Both the position numbers and the translations under genes were made by a program. A stretch of 64,000 bases of DNA from Ulva prolifera (Eukaryota; Chlorophyta; Ulvophyceae; Ulvales; Ulvaceae). Below are positions 1 to 10,100 of this stretch, piece by piece. Every line of letters starts with the position of its first letter. The first letter of the stretch is position 1. The stretch is taken from assembly GCA_023078555.1 (NCBI GenBank), contig CM041196.1:9752985-9816984 (forward strand), written 5' to 3'. The notes under the pieces are model-generated. The model saw nothing but the letters and a program-made list of their open reading frames with translations, had not been told where the DNA came from and did not search any database.

Positions 1-1235
1 GCAACAGCTGGGGTGAACAGTGCGGGGTGGCTGGGGGGCTCTGCCACAGGCGTTGCTGGCAAGTCCAGCTGCACGCCCAGAGTGGGTGTGCCGTTTGCAG
101 CCGAGCCATCTGCAGCGGCGTTTGCAGCAGTAGCCACAGCGCCGCGGACACTGGCGCACGGAGATGTTCCGGGTGGGCGGTGGCGACCCTCTGTAGCCGC
201 CAGAGCCGGCGCTAGCAGCTCGCAGCCTTGACGCGGTGATCCGCCACCTGCAGGAGCATGCTGGTGGCCATGGCTACGGTCAGCACACCACATCATATGA
301 TATTAAAAAGCAGCCGCAGTTGTTACATGCACTTCTGACGAGATGTCCCGCGCCGCGATCTGAGCACGTGTCCGTGTTATCCTGCGACATACAGCTCGGT
401 GGACAGTGCGTGGCGCCGAGGGTGTGTGCGTGGCGAGGGTGCGCGCGCACCGGGGCAAGCACAGCACCGCAGGCGCAGCAGCGCGCGGGGCGCGTTGCGG
501 CGGGGCGGCGTCTCCTGTCCGTAGCTGACGTCGGGGAGATGCCCGGGGGCGGCCGCTGCCTGCCCGCAACCGGGCGTGGCACCCTCGGGGGCGCCGTCGG
601 AGGGGTTATCGCTGTGGTGCCTGTGAAGGTCGGGGGACGCTGGGCGTGCTGCCGTGAGTGGCGAGCGTGCTGCAGCTACCGCAGCACGCACCCGGCTGCG
701 CTGCGCTGCGCATAGGCGCTGCAGGAGCTCTGTGTCCCCCATGATGTCGGCCGCCTGCACATGCATGCGCCCAGAATGATCCACCGGTGCAGCGGCTTGA
801 TGCACGGACATCCTACAGTTGCCGAGGCACTGCGCGAGCAGCATTGCCGCGCAGCAGTATTGGAAGGTGGGTAGCGGCACACGGGCCTGGCAATATACAG
901 CGTTCTCAAGGCTGCGCTCGGCCGAGACAAGGTGCGTATGCGGGTGGCAAGCTGCGATGCACATCAGTCTTGCATTTTTCAACTGTTTCGCATGGCATGC
1001 TATAGATCTCTTGTAGAAGTGTCTAGTGTAACTACTTTCGTTGTTCGAGGGAATACAGATCAAGCAGCTGGAATGGCACAGGCAGACGATGTATCAGGTA
1101 GCTGACTGCCGTGTGTATGTCATCAAGCATGCATCAGAAGTGGGAGACTTCGCAGGAGTGATGCCATCCGCAGGACCCCATTCGGCGCTCACAGCACGGA
1201 TCCGGATGTGGTTCAGGACCAGATCTGGTCTAGAC
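1..1235. other. No supported gene; GC-rich patch
   Basis: Several reading frames are open in both directions between about 400 and 700, but this patch is very GC-rich and rich in Arg, Ala and Pro in every frame, which keeps frames open by chance. I see no domain, no convincing splice pair and no repeat boundary. The rest is ordinary mixed-composition sequence. Confidence 0.4.
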
Positions 1236-1726
1236 TCAAGCGGGAGGTGCGCAGCGTGGATGATTACAGCCGAGACAGCCCTCAAAAGTCAATAGCATAC
1301 AGCCTCCTACGACATTATAGACAGGCTGTTTCAGACATGCGTCTCGTACCACCAGCGTTTGCGTGAGCTGCAGCGAAGACGAGCCCAGGTGCCAGAGCGG
1401 CCAGAACTTCAGTCCGGTAGCGATTGCCGCAAGCCATGCGTCAGCCATTGCTCGAGAGATCGGCAAATAGACATCGTCACCATCAGATGCAGCCTCCGCA
1501 ATATTGGTCAGAACCTGGCTGCGTTCCAGTACACCAGGTGTCAGCACATGTTCTTCGCTGCGCCCTGTCAGCTTCAGCAAACCGCCTTCCTCGACACTGA
1601 GACATGACAGGGCTGAGCCGTTTTCTGGAGCGATGTCCGGGGCCATGTCGGAGGCAGCGTGCAGGCGTGTTTGCTTCGGCTCAAGCGAATCGATGCGCTC
1701 TTCGGCTCGCAGAAGTCTGGCACGAG
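1236..1726 (-). CDS. Candidate host exon, possible BTB/POZ-like fragment
   Basis: The minus strand reads openly from an acceptor-like GATCGCAG near 1727 down to 1236. It starts with a charged helical segment (ARLLRAEERIDSLE) and continues with SVEEGGLLKLTGRS, then SQVLTNIAEAASDGD and VYLPISRAMADAWLAAI. The pattern of a serine-initiated helix, a short acidic turn, LP and a helix ending in a Trp is reminiscent of the BTB/SKP1 fold, but this is resemblance by eye only. The reading after about 1430 looks less protein-like, so an intron may start there. I recognise no neighbouring exon with certainty. It could be a chance ORF. Confidence 0.28.
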
Positions 1727-2659
1727 CTCCCTGCGATCCTCAGCAATCCGCCAACGCAGCCTCGATGATATGAATTTTAAAACATATAAGCTGCGGCAGA
1801 AGAATCACTCCGTCCGGTATATATGCCGCTTGTCGCGGTCACTGTTCACCAAGGTCGACAGATGAACACACAGACGGCATTTGGAACGGGAATTTGCGGA
1901 AGTTAGCGAAGCCGTACGAGTCAAGCGGAGACATTGAGGCTGCAGTGGTATCCAATGGTGTAGTGGACCTTCAGCAAAGAAAGCACAATGTCGAGGCAGC
2001 TATCGGCACCCAAAGCAAATGCGAAGGTGGAGGTGGTGTGAGCCGGGGCACCTACGTCACACCTTCGGCACATCGGCCTTGTCATCCAGATATGTGACTG
2101 TCCGGCATGGACATGCCTTGGTGAAACCAGATCTCCTCAACTTGACATATACGCTCCACGCTCGGTGTCCGGACTAGGCCTATATATCAAGCACATGTAT
2201 GCATCTATATATGCAATACCGTTACATCACTGGTCCTGTTACTGTGGCAATCCAATGAAACATGTTGCGGCAGCATGTTGCTTGGATGCCTCTTTCGGTC
2301 CCGGATTTCGGAATTGTCAATGTCCAAATGGATACGTCTAATATATCGTGTACTGTTCATGAACAGCTGTGTTGCCAAGCTGCAGTGGTAGATAGGTCAC
2401 TTGGTATAGCTTTGATACTCTAATGCTGTACTACTTTCATCTCTGTGACCCATTCGCGATCACTCCTCCTTAGTGGGTCCTCGATTGAGCTAGGAGCCGG
2501 TTGAGATGGTGTCCGTCTGCACTCCCTGGAACACATTCTGTGCAAGGATGATTCAAAGATATATCCCGACTTGCCACTCCTCATGACAATGAGCGCTCGA
2601 AGGGAAGTCAGATCCAATAGGGAGGTCCCTAGGTAGGGGACTCGATAGGGGCTGAGTAA
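1727..2659. other. Intergenic, nothing recognised
   Basis: Short frames only. There are small AT-rich patches with repeated TATATA around 2170-2215. No domain, RNA gene or repeat boundary is seen before the possible transposon terminus at 2660. Confidence 0.4.
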
Positions 2660-2681
2660 GGAGCGTTCACTCCTGCTAGTG
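2660..2681 (-). repeat. Possible CACTA-type transposon terminus (copy 1)
   Basis: Read on the minus strand this 22-bp end begins CACTAGC. It matches 19 of 22 positions of a second copy at 40847-40868. Both copies are preceded inward by a CTCGATAGGG or GTCGATAGGG motif. CACTA (En/Spm) elements have ends starting CACTA, so these may be two ends of one family. The opposite terminus and a 3-bp target duplication were not found. Confidence 0.3.
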
Positions 2682-2716
2682 ATTGCAATAAAACGCTCGA
2701 TGGTGCACGTGGTGGT

Positions 2717-2995
2717 GTGAAGCTGTCGAAGGGTAATTTGTATTGCCCACTATTCATTGACCACTTCCCACACCTATACATCTTCAGCCTACCGATAGTG
2801 AAACTGTTTTCTGACATCACGCCTGCCCCAGAGGACGAGCCGGATGAGGCACGCATAAAAGATGTTGAATTCGTTGCTATCTCTACGTATGTTTCCCGCT
2901 TCAATGCCGCATTGTCCAAACGCGTCGATGCTGTGGTGGAGACTACGCAATGCAACAATGTGTCGTCTGCCTACAAACGTGTTCGCACAGAGTGA
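2717..2995 (+). CDS. Small hypothetical ORF
   Basis: A 92-codon ATG frame with a plausible amphipathic composition. It starts MKLSKGNLYCPLFIDHFPHL, has an acidic middle (PAPEDEPDEARIKDVEF) and a basic end (SSAYKRVRTE). I do not recognise it and there is no neighbouring exon in frame. The opposite strand is also open over most of it, so it could be a chance frame or one exon of a larger gene. Confidence 0.2.
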   Translation: MKLSKGNLYCPLFIDHFPHLYIFSLPIVKLFSDITPAPEDEPDEARIKDVEFVAISTYVSRFNAALSKRVDAVVETTQCNNVSSAYKRVRTE

Positions 2996-3116
2996 ATTAA
3001 GTTGCTCAATTGCGACCAGTGTTACGAAGTGTAATTGTATTGATTACATTCGGTTTGCTATATTGTGGGTTCCATCAGTTTATCATTGCCTTTGCACTCA
3101 TAGGTGTAGTACACAT

Positions 3117-4616
3117 TCACAGATTTTGAAGTCCACATCGCAGTTCACATGAGACCACCACCATAAAAATTCGTTGCTCACTTCCCATATCTATGTCTTG
3201 CATATCCAGATCCTGCAAATGGTCCTGCACATCTCCTATGCCCTCAAGCGGTTCTGCATCCACCTCGGGATCAAGGTGGGCGAAAGCAACAGCTGCCGCA
3301 ACATCATCCATCAAATTTAAATTTAAATCACGATCATTTAAATCACCTTCAACATCATCTGCGCCGTGTACATCGTCTTCCAAAGCACCATCAAACCCGG
3401 CTGCAGGATGCTCCGGACCCATCCAGTCGGGCACGTGCATCGCACCCTGAGTTGCTATCTCCAGCTCTAGGTCATCTATTTCGTATGTCGGCATGTGCAG
3501 CAATGCCAAGTTCCGCAAAGGGTCTTCGTGCATGCGAGCAGCTTGATCTCGAGCTAGAATGCTTCGTGCTGCACGCACATATTTCTTCATCTGTTTTAAG
3601 GGCATGGAATCGTATTCTGCATTTCGCTGGTCGAATTGATCACAGTTGATGGTGTTGCTCCTTCCGCGGTTATAAACATTGAAAACGTCATTCACCCACA
3701 CATGCCCCATCGACAGTCGTAAAACGTTGATGTTCCGTCGGTATGACTCCAACGCAGTTTGATCAACAGCTGCCCCACTATATGCATCAAGCCACTTCGG
3801 ACTAAATGCGTTTCTTCCGTCCAGTAGCATGCACCGGTTTTCAGCCAAACTCGGGGTGTTGGAATCTCGCATGGGGCGTGCGTCACACGACACCACTCAC
3901 CACACCGCTACGCCATGCACTCCACGACATCTGTGTTGACAACTGGATTGCAGATTCGCGAAGCACGCAAAAAAAGCTGCTGGTGAATGCCTTCGATTTG
4001 TGAGACTGAGTGCACAGCAACTTTCAGCACAGAAAATGGTGAAGCACACGCATGTTCGGGCTCAATAGCACACGCAGAATAGCTGTTGGAGCTGGTGTGC
4101 AAGGATTGAGGCTCAGATTCGAACAGGCGATCACTTGAGGTATATGTGAAGTGCTGATCGGGTGGATTCTGGTCGAGCTGCATGTTGGTTATTTGGCCTT
4201 GAGGCTGCAAATTTTCACAACACAACATCAGAGGTAATGCACTCTGGGGTGTCATAGTGGCCTGCCGCAAACATCCTTGCACTGAGAATTGAAAAAGTCA
4301 GTTTTTGGGCATATTTGGAGGTGGACAGCACCACACATGGATCCCACCTGCCACATAATTTACATGTGCTACTCACACAAGTGTTAAGCAAGCCAGCAAG
4401 CTGTTGGAATTGGGGGCTGGCATGGCGGGCTCGCTCGGCCTCAGCCTGCTGAGTCATGCCAAACCTGGATGTGAACACAATTGTTGCAACGAGTTTGGCA
4501 GAAAACCAGAGCATGAATCGCACAACGTGTGTGGCATGCATCATGATCGATAGTGGAAAACAATACAGCTGTTCATACTTCACCACAATGTCAAGCCAGC
4601 CGGTTGGAAGCATCAT
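3117..4616 (-). CDS. Candidate multi-exon host gene, unknown function
   Basis: Three successive open stretches lie on the minus strand. The first (about 4616-4377) contains a hydrophobic stretch near ATHVVRFMLWFSAKLVATIV, then a polar helix (MTQQAEAERARHASPQFQQL), and ends at a consensus donor GTGAGT (4376-4371). The second (about 4282-3908) is Gln/Ser-rich. The third (3896-3117, 259 codons) starts with a globular-looking part (LLDGRNAFSPKWLDAYSGAA, SYRRNINVLRLSMGHVWVND) and ends in a long acidic, leucine-rich tail with repeated D-L/N pairs. The tail overlaps a short ATTTAAAT-repeat stretch near 3310. The joins between stretches are not resolved. No family is recognised. Confidence 0.35.
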
Positions 4617-4844
4617 TGATCATCGGTGCGGTTCACCCTCCCACCGTGACACGCCGTGTCCTGCGTGCCCGTGACGGGTACCTGTACGCACGACATCGTG
4701 TGTGGGTCGTTCGTCGCCAGCGAGGCCGTGGCGGGCGTTCGCGGCGGCCGAGGGGCGCTGGCCTTGGCCGGCTGGCCTTGGGTGGCCACCGGGGCGCGCG
4801 GTCGTCCTGTCGTCGGGTCGCGGCGGGCTGGAAGTATGCATTTA

Positions 4845-4873
4845 TATACCGTACTAAATTAAACCCATCGACA
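4845..4873 (+). repeat. Left TIR of the 733-bp element
   Basis: This 29-bp terminal inverted repeat pairs with 5549-5577 with one mismatch. It abuts a GC-rich segment (about 4640-4840) on its outer side. Confidence 0.7.
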
Positions 4874-5206
4874 TCGAGGCCAGCGTTATTGTGTACAAAA
4901 TATGTCTGGGGCACGACAATTTGTCCACCGTTATGCGTTACAGCTGTTTAAAATTTTTTTGAGACTCGGCGTAACAGCTGAGCGTTACACATGACGAAGG
5001 AGCGTGCGCAGAGCGCGCGACCTGCTGCACCAGCGGTGCATCGCGCTGTAGCGCGGTGACACACGGCACGTGTTTGAAAATCAGCACCGAAGTGCATGTA
5101 AGGGATATGCTGCAGCTAGGTCACATCAGCTGATGTGTCTCTGTGCCAACAATTTGCACAGTGAACCTGTTTTGTCGCCAAGCGTGAAGTTGTGTGTCTA
5201 GCAAAC

Positions 5207-5431
5207 ATGTCCGACAATGACAGCATCGGAGATGATGCCGACGTAGACAAACAACATTACGGTGATACTCACTACGATTACGATGAGTACGTCAACTATG
5301 ATCCGGATGTTTATGCTGGAGTGTACGAGATTGGCGATAGTCAGCAAGATGATGTCGCTCAGCATTTGCACGATAAGCGCGGGCACACACACGGCTTGGA
5401 AGCGAGCTGCGACATGCAGTACGTGACGTGA
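5207..5431 (+). CDS. Acidic ORF inside the 733-bp element
   Basis: The ATG at 5207 opens a 74-codon frame starting MSDNDSIGDDADVDKQHYGD. It is rich in Asp and Tyr (YDYDEYVNYDPDVYAGVYE) and ends after DKRGHTHGLEASCDMQYVT. It lies wholly between the TIRs. Acidic N-termini of this style occur in several transposase families, so it may be the retained start of a transposase whose catalytic part was deleted. No catalytic motif is present, so this is inference. Confidence 0.35.
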   Translation: MSDNDSIGDDADVDKQHYGDTHYDYDEYVNYDPDVYAGVYEIGDSQQDDVAQHLHDKRGHTHGLEASCDMQYVT

Positions 5432-5548
5432 GGTGCCCTAAGCGTTACGGGTGTACGAAATATTCCTGGAGATACGGCCAATCTGGCCACCGTTATCCGT
5501 TACAGCAAGGTGTTTCAACGCCACTTCAGGCCTGCGTTCTGCGTTACG

Positions 5549-5577
5549 TGTCGATGGGTTTGATTTAGTACGGTATA
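5549..5577 (-). repeat. Right TIR of the 733-bp element
   Basis: Inverted partner of 4845-4873, with one mismatch over 29 bp. It ends in CGGTATA next to flanking CATTAC. Confidence 0.7.
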
Positions 5578-7110
5578 CATTACAAAAAGGTACAGTATAA
5601 GCAAAAAAAAAGGGGGATTGCGCATGCAGGCATCACGACAGATGCTGCAAGCGCCTTCCCATAAATGTAAAGTGTCCTATGACATGCACATGATCCCATG
5701 TGTCAGGCGAGGCAATGATGATAGCTCATGTAGAAGGTGAGTCGACATCTGGCTGTGGCCAAACACTGGCAAAATATGGGCCCATGCATGGGCGGAAAGT
5801 GGGAAACATATATGTTCTCTCTCTCCCATTCATGCATGTGTCAAACAGGGCCGCGTTTGTTCTTCATCAACTGCAAGCAGTAGCACTGCCCCGCAGGCAT
5901 CTGCTACGCAGCCAGTGCGGGCTTCAGAAGCAGTGCATTGTCTCAAAAATGAAGACACAATAAAACATGAAGGTCGACATCAGTTGCTGCATAACCATGC
6001 CTGTCTCCCTATCTAATCCATCCCCTGGACAGTCTCCCATATCACACAAACGTGTCTACGTGGCCTGTTTGTATGCGCTACAAGGGCAATTCCGTGCTGC
6101 CATGCCTTGTACGTGCAGGGCAATTCCGTGCTGCCATACCTGGCATGCCGCCAAATACATTCGAGACACAGAAGTTGTAGTGTCACCAGACACGCATACC
6201 ACGATGATTCATATGGTCGCTGTGTGGTGCAGCGGCGAGGCCCAGCCGCTCCCATGTTCATCTGCAGCGTGGTGCGCCGTCGTCAGCAGCAGCGCACAGG
6301 CAGCCCCACTACCGCTTCTAGGCATTGACGTCAACTATTTAGATAACATCTACATAAGAAGCTATACATGAACAGTTGCATAGTACTGCATCAAAGTCGG
6401 CGAGGAACACCTGATTGCATGACAACACGGTAACGGAAGCAACTGCAGAGTCGGGATCAGATGCTGATTACAATCGTTGGTCAGAGTCTGTAGCTGTACG
6501 CACAGGCGGAGGAAGTATACCAGTAGTACGCTTGGCAGACGCCGACTGTAGTACGTGCGCAGTGTATCTAACAGTGCCAACGGCAGAACAACGGATTGTC
6601 TTCAGCCCGGCGGCGTTTAATACACGCAGCGAGACGGTGGGATTATGTGTGTGTAAGCGGCTGAATTTGCTCCTGCGATGTGTGAGCGTGCGATCACAGC
6701 CTGTTCCGCTTTCGGACCGATGCAGATTGAAGATCAGCCTACAAGCGTATATGGTATATCATGGTAGCTCTTCACGTCAGTAGAGAAGATAACTGACACA
6801 ATCGTGTCTTACATGCTACACCGCGAGTAGACTCACCCCACGATAGGCTCACGATAGGCTCACTGGTTCAAGATCGGGCTTGCGTTAGATTTACACGGGT
6901 ACATGACGCTATTGACCGCACAGTGCGTAACAAAGTCGTCAACGGGAGCATTCCTGTAAACGACCTGTATCTCAAGGGTCAGTGAGGGGTGCATCTCGTC
7001 CGGACCTTCGCAGACTTTGGAGTGGCCCGTTCCTGAAGACCTCAGCACTATTTATAGGTAAATTCCGTCCTGATAAGCACCTGCAATGCACTGCAACCGG
7101 CTTACATAGT
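5578..7110. other. Intergenic; short tandem duplication, otherwise nothing recognised
   Basis: A roughly 20-bp near-tandem duplication (GGGCAATTCCGTGCTGCCAT) occurs at about 6085 and 6119. The open frames at 5700-5963, 5967-6371 and 6415-6783 show no domain or credible splice context. Confidence 0.4.
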
Positions 7111-10100
7111 CTACTGTTGGCCTGCAAAATGATGGCCGTTAATCATCCCTGACAGCCTCGCTGGACGAACAATTCTCTGACTACGCTTGAAACCACGCCT
7201 GCTCCGCACACAGCGTGTTAGCACCCCATGCCCACTCTCCCCTTTCACCTGCCACAACACTGATGAGGAGCAGGAACACCAAATGCTTGCACGCGTCATG
7301 CATACGATGTACACAGTACCTATTGCGTGCCACCCTTCATCTTCCTCACTCAATGCCCAGCTGAAGTCCTAGCTCACCTCACCACAAGGCCTATGACAAT
7401 TACACCATGATATCGTGGCTACTGCCCGCTTTGAAAGCCATGCAAAAGGTCACGATGAGCTGCTCTTGGCATGGTGACAGTCACCTTCTGACAGCTTGTC
7501 GGATGTAATCACATCCGGCAGGGCTGGCTGTACCGCGACTCCATTCGAGTTTCCCTCCGGCAAATGCGGTATGATGGCGCTGCCATGCTCCATCTGCACA
7601 ATGCTGCGGTCAGTCAGTCTGCTTTTGTGAGCCACCACCCACACGCGGACTACACACAATTGGTGGTCTCATCCCGGTGCACGATTGGATGTAGTCTGCC
7701 GCCCTATCGGGATGCGGTGGGGTAGTACCTCGGGTGGCGTATGCAAACCCGAATCCCCGGCTGCATTGTGTCCGCAACCTCTTTTTCTGCAGTGTTGATG
7801 CTCTCACCAGCCTTACGAACCAGAAAAAGCCGCTTCATCTCGTCCCGGTCCACGAGTGTATTCCCTTGCAAAGCTCGTAGTACAGCCGCAAATACATCAT
7901 GCACGACGTCCTCCGATGGGCTCCCACCTGTCATCAGCTCGGCTTGCCTAGCTACCATGTATGCAACAATGCCTGCTGCGTCAGCAGCCCCGTCCTCTTT
8001 GTCCTCTTAAGATGCTGATGGGGCAGGCCGATGTAGGAGAGGGACTCGACAATTGTAGGCCCTCTCCTCCGGTTCATCGTCCTCTATCACGATGATCCCC
8101 AGACGGGCTTGTTTATAGTCAAGCTCTGGCTCTGTATTGCGCCATGCCAAGTCAGTGACTTCACTGCTTAGGCATAGATACATGCACTACTGCTGCGTTT
8201 GAACGTCATCACCATGGGGGATGCTAAGTTGTAAGCTCCCTCATCGGTGTTCACAACAATATGATCCACCTTCATGCGTTTGTGCGCAGCATACATTCGG
8301 TGAACTCAGGACATGGTGTGTAATAGGCTCGTTTGGATAGACTCACCTTCAATTTTCGGCGTCTGTGGTCGGCGTGGAGAAACTCGCTTTGGCCTCTTGG
8401 CTGACCGTTCCTCCGCGAGTGGGCTCTCCCAGGAGCCCCGGCTCCGCATTGAATGTTGACTGATCGGGTAGCGCAGGGAGCTGGGCACCCTAGCGAGCGT
8501 ACAGAAACGACAGGAGAGAAAGACAGGGGTAACAATGCAACACAGATGGAATGACTGGAACAGAAGCGCCCCAATCGACCAAAGGTAATTGTGTCGATCA
8601 CAGCAAAACACTTGGAATATATGTGCCCAGGCCCATCCCTGCTTTGTGCTGTCCTCGCTACTGATAGCTCTGTGGAACTGTGGAATCGCGCTGCTCGTTG
8701 ATCTCTGTACGGATCAGGGTGCAGCATCCCGCGAGATCTGGCGATCTGTTGCGGGCATTGGGATTTGGCATGTATCATCCTCCGTCAATCCAATGCAGCA
8801 ACATCGTGCTGCATGGATACGCAGACGTAGGTTGGCTGGCATGGTCTTTGACGCTGCACCCTTGGCGTGCGCAAGCGCAGACCAGGAGTATGCATGCGCC
8901 GCATGCATGACGTGTCATGCACTGAGCTGGCACTTCGCACTTCAAAAGGCTGTGGTAAAAGGTGGCATGATACATGGGATTGGTATGTGAGATTATACAT
9001 GTTGAGGAATGCTAGTGGCACTTTTGGGCATGTGGAATTATGCACATGTTGCTGTATGCATGCAGCTCATGTCCACAGCTGTGACGTGGTACATGCTGGC
9101 ATTCTGAGGTATTCTTTGGTATACTTTCGCCTGGCTCAAGATTTGCAAGGCACTAGCCTGAGATACATACACATGTATCCACAATTGGTGCCTGCATGTC
9201 TGGAATAGGTGTGCTTCTGAGCAGACAGACTTGGCCATTACAACACCTCCCCCCACACACGGGAGCGGAGCAGGGCAAACAAGAGTATGCTCTGCAAGCT
9301 CAGGGCAAGTCTGGAAGCTCAGGTAAGCAGATAAATGGAGACAGCACATTGACTTGAATGGTAGGGTATATCATAAGACCGGGGCAATGTGGTATTTACA
9401 GAGAAGGGTCTACTCATCTGGAATACGGATGAGTGACCTTGTTGGAATTAAGGCTAGTTCTAGAGCTGGCTGGGGAACTCATCGCAGAGATCGTGGAAAT
9501 ACTCTGGCAACAATTGACGACCTGAGTAGCGGTTTATCATTTCACTCATGGCCTCATCTAGGTCTAGGACTGCATCATGCAGCCTGCGAGTAACTCTTCT
9601 GACATGGCAGAGGTCAGTGAGGTACTGAGAGTGGTAGTCTCCAAGCGCTGGCATTGTAGTGGCATCTAGCATCAACTGGCGGACGTTCTGGAGAAAGCGT
9701 CGACGCTGGACGAGGGAATGGGATGTCAGATCTTGTGGGATCTCAGGGACTGGCAAGTTTCTAACTGCACACATAGGTGGGTTCAGATGATGGAATTGGG
9801 TCTGTCGGGTTTTATGGAAGTCACATGATGGAAAAACAGGTTGGTGCCCCGCGACATGCAACCTGGCGGATCAGATTTAGGCAGGGGTTGGCCTTGCTCC
9901 CGGGAGCCCCCTCCTCACATCACCTATGGCCTGGAAATCCCCGGCCTCACAGAGGCAGTCTGCTTACATCCAGGCGTCCCCTTCAGCATCACAGCGGGGG
10001 GGCAGCATTAGCGCACATGCGCTTTGCGAACTCAGTCCGCATCCTACCACAACAATTGCAGTAGGTGACCCTGGAAAGTGCTGCCTTATGGGATTCGCTC

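Larger units (their letters stand above)
4845..5577. mobile_element. 733-bp non-autonomous DNA element with 29-bp TIRs
   Basis: Inverted copies at 4845-4873 and 5549-5577 match at 28 of 29 positions. Each starts TATACCGTACTAAAT when read inward, consistent with a TA target duplication. Inside the ends lie two direct copies of a roughly 65-bp segment (about 4891-4951 and 5449-5515), each containing CACCGTTATnCGTTACAGC. The centre carries a short acidic ORF. Length, TIRs and TA flank suit a Tc1/mariner-type or similar MITE or deletion derivative. The superfamily is not established. Confidence 0.7.

Noticed and set aside
377-1063. 228-codon minus-strand ORF at the window start
   Set aside because: It runs through the GC-rich patch where all frames are open, starts in unrelated sequence, and shows no domain or splice signal.
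8589-9208. Open frames of 113-133 codons inside the LTR, and the matching 206-codon frame at 17617-18237
   Set aside because: They lie entirely inside the chromovirus LTRs, and the change in frame length between the two copies is caused by a one-base indel. No protein features are visible.
9245-9460. Envelope gene for the chromovirus
   Set aside because: The post-pol region holds only the 133-codon ORF without signal peptide or membrane helix, so an env call is not supported.
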